A stretch of 64,000 nucleotides of DNA, taken from contig CANTUQ010000102.1 of the NCBI GenBank assembly GCA_947683425.1, positions 1,543,501-1,607,500 of the forward strand, in the 5' to 3' direction. Below the pieces are notes generated by a model that saw only the letters and a program-made list of their open reading frames with translations, was not told the origin of the DNA and did no database searches. Shown here piece after piece: positions 1 to 12,074 of this stretch. Source of the DNA: Excoecaria cochinchinensis (taxonomy: Eukaryota > Streptophyta > Magnoliopsida > Malpighiales > Euphorbiaceae). Position numbers and translations under genes: made by a program. How positions within the stretch are numbered: position 1 is the stretch's first letter; each line of letters opens with the position of its first letter.

Positions 1-207
1 AAGCACCCGTTGAAAGAAGGGGATTTGGTCTTTAAGATGATGAGGCCAGGAGTTCCAGACATACGAGGAAAATTCAGACCAACCTGGGAAGGACCTTTCA
101 TTCTGAAAAAGTTGCTAACAAAAGGAGCAGCAATTTTAGCAGACAGCGATGGGAATGAGTTCAAGGACCCGGTCAATGTCGATAGACTTAAAAGGTTCCA
201 TGGCTAA
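1..207 (+). CDS. Tat-lineage gypsy pol, C-terminal end of integrase (partial)
   Basis: Open from base 1 to the TAA at 205-207; the rest of the polyprotein lies to the left of the window. The peptide carries the usual integrase C-terminal signature, with GDLVFK near the start, then RGKFRPTWEGPF and an end in RLKRFHG. It is close, residue by residue, to the end of the integrase at 39600-40018, so both belong to the same Tat subfamily. No chromodomain follows, as expected for Tat and unlike chromoviruses. Integrase would insert the cDNA into chromosomal DNA. The frame is intact over this short stretch, but nothing shows that the whole element is intact. Confidence 0.85.
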   Translation, partial: KHPLKEGDLVFKMMRPGVPDIRGKFRPTWEGPFILKKLLTKGAAILADSDGNEFKDPVNVDRLKRFHG

Positions 208-1328
208 AGACCAAAAATAAAAAGAAGATAATAAATGCCCCGCGGGTCGAAAACCGAAAAAAGGCGGCCTTGCTAAAATTGGGCGCCCTGTCAGGGTGAA
301 AACCGAAAAAAGGCATCCTGGGCAAAAATTATGGGCCAAGAGAAAATATTCAATCGAGAAAACCCGAGAGGGCCGATTGATAACAGGAGTTTGATGCTGA
401 CAAAACCCACTCCGAGATTAGGTGTAGTCATATGCTTTTGAATTCTTGTCAAATGAAAATCATGTATGATGAAATCATATAGAAATGTACACAATTTTGC
501 AATGAATAAAAGAATAAATTTTCATTGATCTTTCAGTTCTGTCTTAAAAAGAAATATACCAATTGTTCATCTAATGATTATTGCTCAGTCCCTTCATCGG
601 ATATGTGCTATTTGCTCTTAACAGAAGCTTTGGTGATAAAAAAAAAAAAAACAAAGAAGGCCGTTAGAGATGAAAACCGTAACTGGCTCTCTAAGCAAAA
701 GTTAGGCCAAAGGGTAGGGTGAAAACCTGGAAACAGGCAGTCTGCCCTACAAAAAAAAATAAAATAAACAAAAGCCGCTGGATTGGGTTGGGTCCATTCC
801 AGGCAAAAGTTAGGCAAAGGGTTGTGTGAAAATCCCATAAGGGACGCATTTCCCTCAAAGAAAAGCTAGTGCGAAAATCCACAAGGGACGCACTACCTTT
901 AAAACAATGACATTCAATGCCTGGAGCGATAAGGCGGCATTATTTCAAGATGATCTTCCGTCAGTCAGACAACACACAACACAGAACATGAAGTAGAATC
1001 CCAAGTAAATGATCATTGACCAGGGGGCAAGGGATATACACCAGACGTCTCTTTCAGAAAGCTTGTCGACGATCCTCAGGATTCAGGGGGCATGGTACAG
1101 CAGACAAGCTATAAGTTCAGCAAACCATGGATCACCTAGGGAGCGATCTATACATTTTTGCAAGCATTTGCATTCCATAACATACACACATGATTTCTTG
1201 TATATTCCTATGCATACAATCTTGCAGGAGAAATCGGCGGGAAACACCCACAAAAGCCAAGTGATGACACTAGTCCAAACATCTAAAGGAGCAAAAAAAA
1301 AAAATTAAAAAAATAAAAAATAAATCCA

Positions 1329-1715
1329 CAGCGGTTAGCACGATGGCGGCACTACTCACAAGAGGTTAGCACGACCACGGGACCACCAATTCACAGCGGT
1401 TAGCACGATGGCGGCACTACCCACAAGAGGTTAGCACGACCACGGCACTATCAATTCACAGCGGTTAGCACGATGGCGGCACTACCCACAAGAGGTTAGC
1501 ACGACCACGGCACTACCAATTCACAGCGGCTAGCACGATGGCGGCACTACCCACAAGAGGTTAGCACGACCACGGCATTACCAACTCACAATGGTTAGCA
1601 CGATGGCGGCATTACCCACAAGAGGTTAGCACGACCACGACATTACCAACTCACAATGTTTAGCACGATAGCGGTGCCACCCACAAGAGGTTAGCGCACC
1701 TATGGTACTACCAGC
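1329..1715 (+). repeat. 65-bp tandem repeat, about six copies
   Basis: The phrase TTAGCACGATGGCGGCACTA recurs at 1335, 1400, 1465, 1530, 1595 and 1660, an exact 65-base period. Each unit is a dimer: a second TTAGCACGACCACGGCA half follows after CCACAAGAGG. The last copies are more diverged. Arrays between pol and the 3' LTR are known in Tat/Ogre elements and can seed satellites. Confidence 0.9.
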
Positions 1716-1842
1716 TACAACCAAAAGACAACAGCAGCTATCATCATAACTCCATCAAGCAGGAAGATCGCCGCTTCAGGTACGCGTTTCTTTCCTTTTC
1801 CTGAATTTTGGCTCACCTAGGCACCCATGCACTAGTCTCTTC

Positions 1843-1857
1843 AAAATTGGGGGCAAC
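1843..1857 (+). promoter_or_regulatory. Polypurine tract of 3' LTR
   Basis: AAAATTGGGGGCAAC directly precedes the LTR start TGTAGACACC. The same block precedes the LTR at 56809. It would prime plus-strand DNA synthesis. Confidence 0.75.
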
Positions 1858-4122
1858 TGTAGACACCAGGTCCCGAGTAGCCTTGATCAGGATTACCCGA
1901 TGATGAAATTTAGCTATGCCGGCTTATAGGCAAAAAGATTGGAGCTCAGAAGTGATTTTCCTTGTCTTTTCGGTGAGTAAAAAGGGTATTTTAAAAATAT
2001 TTTAAAAATATTTTTTAAATTATTTTGAAGAAGAAAAAGTGTGTTTTAGATTGGTGGTATTTTATAAAAAAAAAAAAGGTGAAAAATGATGGAAAAATGT
2101 TAAAAATAAAATAGGGGAAAATAATCGCGACAAAAAGGCGACGGCCAAGGGTCGTCGCGAATTTCCGTGCGCTACGCGCACGGAGCGCGCGCTCCGCGCG
2201 TCCGACGCCCTTGGCGTCGGTCGCTCCGCGCAGGGCGTCGCTCGCCCCGCGCACGTCGTGCGCTGAAACTCCGCGCAAATCGCACGAAAACGTGCGCGAC
2301 GCGCACGATCTCTCGCCCCTGACGCCGATTCTCGCCCCACTTCGCCCATGTCGCCCATTTTTCGACCCAAACACGATTTTTAGCGGTTTTTGGACGGTTT
2401 TGGGTGGTTTTTGGGTAGTTTTTGAGGGTTAAAAACACTAGAAAAATTCAGAAACGGGGGAGGACGAAAGAGGAACATTTTGGAGAAAAAAAACTGAATT
2501 TTGGAGCTTTGAGTTGAGAAAAAAAAAATCCATCTTACACACTTGTTTCCAAGAGCTTTTCTTCAAGTTTTCAAGCTATTTTCTAAGGATTTTCACAAGA
2601 GAAGACAAGGAATTCAACACTTCTATCTTCAATTCTTCAAAACTGAATTTGAGGGTAATTATTCTTGGCTTTACTCATTAATTCTCTTGTTAATTTCATT
2701 TATTTTGGCTTCCAATTAACATATCAAACATGTAAATTCTCTTAGTCTCCATATTCTTCTTCTTATTTTTTTTATCTTCAATTATTCATATAACAAATAA
2801 GTTTTTTTAAATTCTATTAATCTTTTTTTTTTCATGTCAAATTATTCTTTGTTCATGTAATTATGCATGTTTTAGGTTGTAAATACTTTTAATTTCTTAA
2901 TGCTATATCATGTTTATTATTATGCTTTCTTTTGCATGTATGAGTGTTATAGTCATTATTTTATGCTAGTTATGCATGTCAAGTGGAATTATTCTCATGT
3001 TACACATTTATTCATGTCTTAACTATAATAAAATTGATTGTCACTAATCTTCCATGTATGTTAATAACTATTATTAATAAGTTGCATATGCCATGATACT
3101 TCATCACCTTATGCATGTTAAATTGCATCTTAATCACTTTATGCATGTTAAATTGCATCGTAATTATTTTTTATGCATGTTATAGTATCTTATGCATGTT
3201 ATATGGTCATTGTACATATTACCTTTTATGTTGTATTATTTCGTTGGCCTAATCACTAACATGAATTTCTTAATGATTTTTGGTTGCAAATCATTGTTTT
3301 ATTCTCATTTGAGCATCCATGTACATGAAGGAGGAGTTGCGGGGTTTGGTATTTCCCTTATACATTTTTAATTCTCATTTCGTTTATATTTTTAATTTCC
3401 TTGTATATATTCATTGAATAAAATGTTTTCCTATGCGCACCTAAATAAAGATCATAAAGATATTTCTTACTAAATTAATTTAGATTTTTCATAATAAAAT
3501 GGGACCAATGTCCTAATTTTCATCCCAAATAAAATCATCACATCCAGAATATTTTCTTTAATTATGCATGCGGGGACCAAAGTCCTCATAATTAATAAAT
3601 CCCCCGATTTTATGTATGTTTGCACTTTTAAATGGGAGTTGTATTCCGCTCCTTGTATTATTGTAATTCATTGCTTTACTTGCTAATTTATGGTTTTCCT
3701 AACATGAGTAAATGCGCCTTAAATTAATTGCATTGTGTGGAGAGAGAGCGAATTAATGACGATTAAAATTCAATCATAAATTAATCGAGGTAGAAATAGA
3801 TGAGAAATCCCGGACCCAGCTCTGGTCTTTGGGCTCGAGAGGTTAGAGGTTATCCTCCAAAATACTTCTTGGGTCACGAGACTTTAGCGCTAATCCTAGG
3901 CCTCATGGCCCAACATGGATACTAAGCGCAGTCTTAGGCTCTCCGAGGCGAGAGTAACTTTCCCAATGTTCTATTGGGTGGCGACTCCATGATACCTCTT
4001 TGTTGCCCAACATAGACGCACTTGCGATTTATTGCAAGATACCAACGGACCCGCAAATGCCCCGATCGCCCACGTGCGGGCGGTCCGAAAGGGCGGCGCA
4101 TCGGGATCCGGCGCGCGTCACA
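1858..4122 (+). mobile_element. Tat element 3' LTR (LTR-A), 2265 bp
   Basis: It starts TGTAGACACC after the polypurine tract and ends GCGCGTCACA, giving TG...CA termini. No primer-binding site follows, so this is a 3' LTR. A GC-rich dyad island lies at 2155-2300. Two GGACC-loop-GTCC hairpins lie at 3502 and 3573, a CCCAAT/ATTGGG hairpin near 3963, and a primer-site-like TGGCGACTCCA at 3979-3989. The 5' LTR lies outside the window, so no target duplication can be tested. Confidence 0.85.
2155..2300. repeat. GC-rich palindrome island in LTR-A
   Basis: Consecutive dyads in otherwise AT-rich sequence include GTGCGCTACGCGCAC, GGAGCGCGCGCTCC, CCGACGCCCTTGGCGTCGG and CGCACGAAAACGTGCG. CpG density is far above the surroundings. 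The overlapping open frames on both strands here follow from the self-complementary composition and are not genes. Confidence 0.8.
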
Positions 4123-5145
4123 CATATATAATCCATGTTTCTCATTTTATTTTGGTTTGTTAATATTTTTGATTCCATTATCATTTTTTTCATATCACCT
4201 TATTTTATTTTAATTTTTATTCATTATTTTGTATGTTTAATTGATTGAATTGATTTAATCACTAACATTATTTTATTTGTATTTTGTTTTTATGTCTAAA
4301 CTCATTTTTTCGCTTGGGCGTTTTTGCGAGCACATCGGGAGGTCCAAAAAAGGCTCGTTTGGTTTATTTATTTTCTTTATTTGTAATATTTTATTTAATT
4401 TTGTCATATAATTTTCTTGTAAAATTCTTTATTTAGGCACGCTAAAAAGAAAATCACAAAAACGTTTCTATTAATTAACTTGACATTTTTTTTCTAAATA
4501 AAAGGGGACCAATGTCCTAGTTTTTCATACCCAAATAAATCATCACATCAAAATTGTTTCATAATAAATATGCATGCGAGGACCAATGTTCTCACTATTA
4601 ATGAATGACCCGTTTTATGCATGTATTTCATTTTTATAAATGGGAGTTGTATTCCGCTCCTAGTGTTATTGTAATTTATTTTGAATGCTTTATTTTGGAT
4701 TTTGCTTACATTTACCGCTTTTGATATGAATGATTACGCCTTTAAATTAAAATTGCATTGTGTGGAAAGTTGATGAAACAATGAATTCAAAACTTAATTA
4801 TGATATTAATCAAGGTATAAATAAATGAGAAGTCCCGAACCAGCTCTGGTCTTTGGGCTCAAGAGGTCAGAGGTTATCCTCCAAGATACTTCTTGTGTCA
4901 CGAGGCTTTAGCGTTAATCCTAGGCCTCATGGCCCAATATGGATAAAATGCGCAAGTCTTAGGATCTCCGAGGCGAGAGAAACTTTCCCAATGTTCTATT
5001 GGGTGGCGACTCCATGAAACCTCCTTGTTGCTCAACATAGACGCACTTGCGATTTATCGCAAGCTGTTGACGGACCCACACATGCCCCGATCGCCCACGT
5101 GCGGGCGGTCGAACGGGCGGCCGCGGGGATCCGGCGCGCGTCACA
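4123..5145 (+). mobile_element. Partial Tat LTR (LTR-B), 3' part only
   Basis: From about 4490 it parallels 3480-4122 of LTR-A (GGACCAATGTCC hairpin at 4506, GAGGACC...GTTCTC at 4578, CCCAATGTTCTATTGGG, TGGCGACTCCA at 5004) and ends with the same GGCGCGCGTCACA. The 5' part of an LTR is missing, and it abuts LTR-A without a gap. It may be a duplication by unequal recombination or the remains of a second insertion. Confidence 0.7.
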
Positions 5146-5915
5146 CCCTCTTTTAGGGCTTTCGAGTGGAGGTTCATGAAAACCTGTAAGAAATTACAAG
5201 TGCGTCCATTTTGGGCAATAAGAAGGTTTCTTGGAGTCGCCACCCAATAGAACATTGGGAAAGGTCGTTTAGCCTCAGTGAGCTTAAGATAGCGCATATG
5301 CATCCATTTTGGGTAAGACAGAGATATTTCCGAGGCCTCACCCCAATAGAACATTGGTGTGATCCTCTAACTTCGTGGAGCCTAGGATTATGCAAATTTG
5401 GCCTTTTTGTGGGCAACAAGAGATATTTTGGAGACCCCATCCCAATGGAACATTGAGATGGTCCTCTAACCTCATTAAGCCTAAGACCAGAGTAGGTTCG
5501 GGACTTCCCATTTATTCATACCTTGATTAAAGTTATAATTGAGTTTTGAATTTAATATTTCATCCCATTTCTCATCAATGCAATTAATTAAAGCGCAATT
5601 TGGCAACATAAGGAAACTAGTAAATAGGAGCAAAATTAAAATAAAGCATATGAAAATAAATTACAACAAAACTAGGGGCGGAATACAACCCCCATTGTAA
5701 ATAAAATATAAATTATACATAAAACGGGCTATTCATTAAGGATGAGGACATCATTTTCCGCATGCATGGTTAAAGAAAATAATTTTGAGGTGACAATTTA
5801 TTTTGGATGGAAAAACTGGGACATTGGTCCCATTTTTATTAGGAAAGGTTCCAAGTTAATTAATAGAAATATTTTTGTGATTTTCTGTTTAGCGAACCTA
5901 AAATAAAGAATTTTA

Positions 5916-7320
5916 TTAGGAATTACATTTGACAAAATAAATAAAAGGGCAAAATAAAGCAAATAATAAAAATAATAAAAATAAAATAATCAAACCCCAT
6001 GAGCCTCCTGGATCTCCCCGTTCACTCGTGTGAATGTCCAAAAAGGGAAAATAAATATCGGACTCAAAAAATAAATACAAAAAATTAATGTTAGTAATCA
6101 AGTCAATTAAATCAATTAAACATATAATAAATAATAAAATAAGATAAAATAAAATAATATGATATCAAAATGGCAAATGAATTAAAATATTAATAAATTA
6201 AAATAAATGAAAAAATGCATTATGAATGACAAAAGAATTAAATGATGTGATTGAAATGAGTAAAACATGTTAATGAATTAATACATAAAAATATAAACAT
6301 GATAATGATAATATATAATAATGATAATAATAATAATAATGATAACAATAATATATCAACATATTAAATAAATCAAATTTACAAACAATAGAATAAATAA
6401 CAATAACAATAAAAAAGAATGATAAAAAAATGATGATGAATAAAAGAATGATGAGTAATTAAATAAATGAAAAAGAACAAATTGTGTAGGAGAAATAAAA
6501 ATAATTGAATAAAATAAGTAATTAAAATGAAATAAATAGTTGAATAAATAAACAAATTGATTAAATAAATTAGATAACACAAATATATATACAATTGAAT
6601 AAATACAATAAATAAATAAAAATTTACATGTTAGTAAATTAAATATGAACAAAAAATAAAGAAGCGAAAATAAAAAAGGAGATTGAGCCTAGAATGTTTA
6701 CCCTCAGAGTTCAGATTCGATGAGGGAAAAAATTTGATTGATTTCCTTGCTTTGTTTGAAAAATTAGAATTAAAAATGATAAAAATTGGAATTTTATTCC
6801 AAAAGAGAAAATTTTGATTAAAATTGATGAAAGAAAGTAACAATTCTCAAGAACAAAAAATTATTCTCTTTATCTCAAGAATAAATAAAGGGAAGAAAAA
6901 TGAAAAAACTGAAAATTATTCCCAAAAAAAAGGTTACAAAATCTTATTTTTAAAATATCAAATGAAAAAAATTGGATTTTAAGAGCAAACAATTATTTTG
7001 TTTGCCTCAAAACCAATTTTTTTCAGAAAAAATGTTCAAAAAGTGTAATTGAAAACAAATAAATCAAATAACAAGTAAAAAATTGAATTTTGAGAGCAAA
7101 TATTATTTTATTTGTCTCAAAATTAATTTTTATGAACAAAATTCCATCTAAAATTCTTAGAAGAAATTCTATTGGAAAAAAAAGAAGATGAAAACTTGAA
7201 GTTTTTAATTCTTAAGTGGGAAAAACCTAAGAAAAATTTAGAGAGAAAATTGAGAAGAAATAGAAGAGAAAAGTTAAAAAAACCTAAAAAATAATTCCCC
7301 CTTTTTTAGTTTCACCATTT
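5916..7320. other. AT-rich LTR-C body, no genes
   Basis: Long runs of A/T and ATAATA-type low complexity make up the R/U5 part of LTR-C. Reading frames seen here are short and made of Phe, Ile, Leu and Tyr codons, so I treat them as chance. Confidence 0.7.
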
Positions 7321-7321
7321 T

Positions 7322-7331
7322 CTATTTATAT
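7322..7331 (-). promoter_or_regulatory. TATA-like box of LTR-C
   Basis: The minus strand reads CATATAAATAG, about 300 bases into the LTR once the solo LTR insertion is removed. Its position matches the TATAAATAGGG boxes of LTR-E and LTR-N. Functional use is inferred. Confidence 0.45.
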
Positions 7332-8424
7332 GAAGAAAAAATTAAAATTTAACTAATTAATGAAAAAAAACTCAATTAAATCAAATATTATTTATTTTTA
7401 ATTTTAAAAATGGTAAAAACCCTTAAAAACCCAAAAACATGGGATAAAAAATCAGATTTGGGTGAAAAAAAAAATACTATAATTTTTAAACCCCATTTTT
7501 CAAATTTAATTTTTAAAATATTTTTTATTATTTTTTATTTTCTTACTCTAAAATGCAAATTTGACAAGGAAATCATCACTTTTAACCTTTTTGCTTGTGA
7601 ACAGGCATGTAACGACCCAAAAAGGGCCTAGTCGGAATTTGCAAAAGGTGCTAGCTTCTCGTGAAAGCTGCATTTTTTTCCCTTGGATTGCTCAATTTCC
7701 GTTCTTCTCTTCTCTTTCTTTTCATTTTGGATGCTTTTCATCGTTGCTTGAGTTGGTGCTTCAATCTTGGAGTGGGATTTCTGAGTTTTTGAGTTGGGTT
7801 TTGAAGAGGTAAGTGCTTGGGTTTTGATTTGGGTTTCTTCTTCTTCCTTCATCTCGTCTTGCTTTGGTTTGAATTTTTGGGTTTGATTTAGTTTGTATTT
7901 GGCTGGGTTTTGTGCAAGAATCGGAGGAAAGAAGGAAGAGCAAAGGAAAAGAGAAAGTGGGATTTTGAAGTGGACGGATTGAAGCTTCTTTTGATAGGTT
8001 TGGGAGTTGTTTTTCGATTATGTAAAGTTGCGAGTTGATTGCCCTAATTCTCATCTTGGATCGAGTGTGTGGTTTATGTTGTTTAAATGCTGGAAATTAG
8101 AGTGTTTTGTCTGTATAATGCATGTGCTAGCAAGGTAGTGAATATGCATGTAAATGTTAGTGTTGTGATGATTGCATGTGGGTTTGAAGGGGGAGTTGCA
8201 TGAGCTTGGGAAAAATTTTCCAGCTTGAATGTTCTTGTGATTTAATTTGTAGTTTGACTGAAATTCTTGATCATAATTAGTGTATGATGTTTATAATTTG
8301 ATTCTAAAATGTTTAGTATGCATTTGAGTGATGAGGTAAGTGCTAGTGCATGATTGAGTGAAATTGAGTATTGGTTGAGTTGGGAAGAAGTGCAGTGAAG
8401 TAAAGTTTCTGGGTAATTGTCGTC

Positions 8425-8722
8425 TCTATCGCGAGCGCGATACCTATCGCGAGCGCAGAGTGCGGAATGGCCTTTGTGTTGCTGAGGAGCCCTCTGTCGC
8501 GAGCACGACAGAGAGCTCGGTAGGCCAAGCTTCGGTAAGCCAAGCCCCTATCGCGAGCGTGCCTCCGAGCGCGAACGCGAAGAGGCAGTGCCCGGTCTCT
8601 ATCGCGAGCGTGACAGAACTCGATATTGTGAGCATTTGCCGAGCTATACTTCGTCGCAAGCGTGCGATGGGGTACCCTGCGCTATGTCGCGAGCGCGATA
8701 CACGTCGCGATCGTGACAGAGG
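8425..8722. repeat. CGCGAGCGCGA palindrome island in LTR-I
   Basis: Repeated dyads include TATCGCGAGCGCGATA (8427-8442), CTGTCGCGAGCACGACAG (8493-8510) and further CTATCGCGAGCGTG and GTCGCGATCGTGAC variants up to 8722. The arms are 6-9 bases with an AG loop. Similar units occur in LTR-K, LTR-L, LTR-J and the fragment at 25935-27752. Confidence 0.85.
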
Positions 8723-9342
8723 CCCTTCCTGCCTGCCCTATTTTTCTTAATTGTTTCTTCTTATCCCACTTTGTATGGTTTCTCACTATAGTATGGTTCA
8801 TGTTTTGCTAGTGCCTTTCTAAAATTATTGTTCTAGTGTTATTTTAGTGAATAACGATAATGATAGTGTTTTGATTCGTGTATTTGGATAATTTAAAGTA
8901 TTATAATTGTAAGTGAGTAGTTGAGCCTGAAGTGTCATAGTAGCGGATAGATAAGCATGCTTATAAAGGGATAGTGAGTACAACTGCCAATGCTGACCCC
9001 GCTTCGAGTTTAGTGATTACGGTTGACCTCCATTATGGTCTTAGCGAAAATGTTTTGAGGCTTCGGTCTCCATTGTAGTGTTCCCGTATCCACCACCACT
9101 GAAATTCAGGCTATGGTTTGAAGTGTTGGGCATTTTGCTTAGTGCAGTGTTATGATTACTGAGTGATTTCTGTTAGTGTATTTGCTTTATGCATGCTGTT
9201 AGTAAGTGCTACTTTCTTAAAGTGATTATGATTTATGTATCTCTATTTCTGCTGCTTAGAGAATTCAGTATGTTGATGCTTATTTACATATGTAGTTGCA
9301 TGATATTATTGTATAGTGTTATGTTATCTTTATTCCTCCCCA

Positions 9343-9379
9343 CTAAGCGTTATCGCTTAGCACGGGTTATTTTCTCGTG
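9343..9379 (+). promoter_or_regulatory. Twin stem-loop of LTR-I
   Basis: CTAAGCGTTATCGCTTAG (7-bp stem, TTAT loop) is followed immediately by CACGGG...CTCGTG. It lies 369 bases before the LTR end, preceded by CTCCCCA and followed by TAGGTGGCAGG. Confidence 0.75.
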
Positions 9380-9771
9380 TAGGTGGCAGGTTTTTGGTTC
9401 CGCTCGAGTCGCGCATCTGCAGGGTTGGCCACTAGGAGTAGAGTTTTGTTTTATTTTGTACTACTCCTGTATTCCTTTTATACATCATTTTGTTATTGTA
9501 TATATGAATCTCAGTATGTATAGTATATGTAAATATGTTCAAGGATGGTTATGTAATTTTTGATATTGAATATAATTATACTTTGTTTATATGTTAAGAT
9601 TATAAGATTTATTATTGTTATTGTATGCTTCCACTGTGACATAGGTATGTTTTGAGTGAGTGTCACGGTAGCGCCTCGGTATCCTTCCAACGGGGGTATC
9701 GGGGTGTTACAAGGCATCTTATTATCATTGGGTAACTCTGATCTAGGCTGCCTCATGACCTGGTGTCTGCA

Positions 9772-10342
9772 CCCGATGTCTACAGAATCCCTTCTTCACT
9801 TGTTTTACGAGTGATAGCAACATACTCATTACCATATAAATCTTGCAATACGTACCTTTCAGGCAAGCTAGACCCGATCATGTACACTGGTGGAGAAACT
9901 GCATGGTTACCAGAATTCTTTTTCTTCTCCCTCTTTTATGGATCCGTGATCTGCTTAGTGTCAATGAGATCCTGGATCTTGTTTCGCAAAGTTCTACAAA
10001 AGTCGGTTAGATGCCCTGTGTGTTGATGATAAGCACAAAAATGATCCTCCCTGTGTCCTGGTTGACCTTGGTTTCTAGCTGGTCTCGGCTCTAAAGGTCT
10101 TAACTACCCCTCTTTCACTAACCTCTCCAAAACCTAAGTCAAAAGTCAACCCAAATTCGAATAATACCTTTGGCCTTGGTTAGATTCTATGTCCGAGACC
10201 TCAGGATCTATTTCCTGCTTGGTTCCCAAAGTTTTTTCCTAACAAAGCTATCTTGGCTTGCCTTCTTTGCTAGGTACTCACCTTCTGCTTCGATAGCTAT
10301 ATCTTTTAGAGACTCCCAATCTTTGAGCCCCTTCATCTTTAG
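9772..10342 (-). pseudogene. Tat gag, C-terminal part, minus strand
   Basis: Read on the minus strand, it continues the gag of 16116-17125 across the copia-like LTR insertion; the shared target duplication (CTAAA on this strand) keeps the gag alignment continuous. It contains the zinc-finger-like CAYHQHTGH, then a spacer with VYMIGSSLPERYVLQDLYG, like 34861-35110. In-frame stops are present. Instead of protease and reverse transcriptase, the LTR starts right after it, so pol is deleted. Gag would form the particle that packages RNA. Confidence 0.8.
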
Positions 10343-12074
10343 TGTTAGTGGTTATGCCCTAGGCCAAACATTTGGACCTTGATGTAATCATTACATTTTC
10401 ATTTATATAATGGTTTTCTTCACATTAATATTATTAGCATGTTACATTATTGTAATGTTTATGAATAACAATGTTATTGATATTATCCCTAGTCATTTAT
10501 CACTAAAGGGTATAAAGATAAATTAAGACTAGTATAGATTTGCATTGATAATCATGGGATTATTATATATGATGATATAAATCAAATCTATAGGTACTTG
10601 CTAGAGAACAAAGTACTGGATAGACCCACTGTAAGATCACTTCATGGTATACTGTCATAAGTGTTCTTATAATAGATATGTTATTGAATCCTTTGACCTG
10701 AGGTTATCATAGTTTCCTACATAAGGAACATTATGTTTTGACATAATCAAACGTTATCTTTAATCGGATAATTATAAAGTTTATAATCGAACATAATCTG
10801 AATTATGCAAAGAAAAATGAATAATCAAGATGGAATTTGTCCCTCTCTTATGAGAGAGATATCTATTGGGCCCCTCGATAAGTAGGACTGTAAAATGCAT
10901 GGCCATGCTCTAGATAGTGTGATCAGTGTCCTTTGAAAATATCAGTGTCACACCCCAAAATGGCCCTAGTCGGAATGTGCATGCTAAGTTGGGATTAGCG
11001 AGGATATTTTGGTAATGTGCGCATATGGAATTTGAGTAATTAAGAACCCGATTGAAGAATTAATTAAAGTTCAAGTGAGGAATTATTGTGTTAGTGAGTG
11101 AAGTGTAAGATTGCCAAGGATTTAAGTAGGATTTGCCAAGGACCAAAGAGTATTAAGACAAGATATTTTGATTTGAGCCTATGAGAGTTTGCCATGTAGA
11201 CTTGTTAGGTATGTGCATTAAATGAGAAGACAGAAAAGGGGAAAAGAAAAGAGAGAGAACGCAGGAAAGGGTTGCTTCCCGTTCCCCTCTCTTCTTCAGC
11301 CCTTCCTTCTCTTTTCTTCTCTATTTTCTGCCCTTCCTCCTTGTCATTCTTGTGGTTGGTGATTATTGGTGCCTTGGTTGAGTTTTGGGTCAGCTTTGAA
11401 GAGGTATGTGTTTGGGTTTTTGGGGTTTCCTGCGTTTGGGTTTCTTCTTCTGGTTTTGCTTGATTTAAGTTAGGGTTTGGATTAAGCATTGTGGGTTTTG
11501 TTTGTGCAAGTGATTGGTGATAAGAAGAAGCAAAGTAAAGGAAAAGAGAAGATTAAAGATTGAAGCTTGAAGAGAGAAGCTGATTGTGCAACAAGAGGTT
11601 TGGGAGTTTGATTTCTACATTGGAGTTTTAATTTGTCTCTGCCCTAATTCTTCTTGGATCACGAATGTGTAATTGTGTGTGATTTCCAGAAATTTTAGTG
11701 TTGATATGAGTTTATGCATGATTTTTTTGGGAATAATTTGTGTATTTATGATTTTATATGTTAATGAAATTCTGGAAAAATTGCATGACATTTGGTGTTT
11801 AAATGGTGTATATGACTTGGGGTTTTGAGCATGTTGAATTTAGAACTTACATTGTGAATATCAGATTGTGATTATGTAAGTCATGCTTAAGTAAGATTGT
11901 TAGATTATGTATGTTAAATTGATGGAATTAAGTTAATGATTGAAATGTGAAATTTCATGTTGGTTGTGAATGGCAAGCAAAGAAGGTGAGTTTTCGGGTG
12001 ATTAACATGGTATAAATGTGCAATTTTGGTGTTGTGTTGTTTGGGTTTCGAATTGGAGTGATTTTCTGCAATTT

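Larger units (their letters stand above)
208..1857 (+). other. Tat element 3' region between pol and LTR
   Basis: No convincing gene is present. Two short repeated blocks (around 240-330 and 700-900) resemble the tails after pol at 40019-40200 and at 44255-44390, including repeated phrases with AAAACCGAAAAAAGGC and CACAAGGGACGCACTA. A 65-bp tandem array occupies 1329-1715. The last 100 bases match the end of the composite element just before its LTR at 56809. This marks 208-1857 as the untranslated 3' part of the same element. Confidence 0.75.
7608..9711 (+). mobile_element. Solo LTR-I, TGTAAC family, TSD AGGCA
   Basis: It starts TGTAACGACCC and ends GGGGTGTTACA. The 5 bases before (7603-7607) and after (9712-9716) are both AGGCA, a target-site duplication. 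There is no internal region, so it is a solo LTR from LTR-LTR recombination. It carries a CpG-rich palindrome island (8425-8722) and the twin stem-loop (9343-9379). It belongs to the family whose member at 47291-54039 is joined to a Tekay-like gag. Confidence 0.92.
5146..9771 (-). mobile_element. Tat element 3' LTR (LTR-C), minus strand, split by a solo LTR
   Basis: Read on the minus strand it starts TGCAGACACCAGGTC at 9771 and runs to 5146, interrupted by 7608-9711. Its start matches LTR-F (19985), with the phrases GACAAGGAAATCATCACTT and GCTGCCT in plus orientation. Features include a TATA-like TATAAATAG on the minus strand at 7322-7331, the GGGACATTGGTCCC hairpin at 5818-5831 and 90-bp internal repeats near 5230-5480. 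The 3' terminus GCGCGTCACA is absent; the sequence breaks off where LTR-B ends. Confidence 0.8.

Noticed and set aside
2015..2438. Overlapping open frames on both strands, up to 119 codons
   Set aside because: They come from GC-rich self-complementary sequence; peptides are Arg/Ala-rich with no domain.
6356..6843. Minus-strand frames rich in Phe, Tyr and Leu that look like membrane proteins
   Set aside because: Low-complexity AT sequence of LTR-C; no start context or homology.
8425..8722. Regular short repeats, CRISPR-like
   Set aside because: Units are imperfect palindromes of varying length with irregular spacing, inside an LTR with target duplication in plant DNA.
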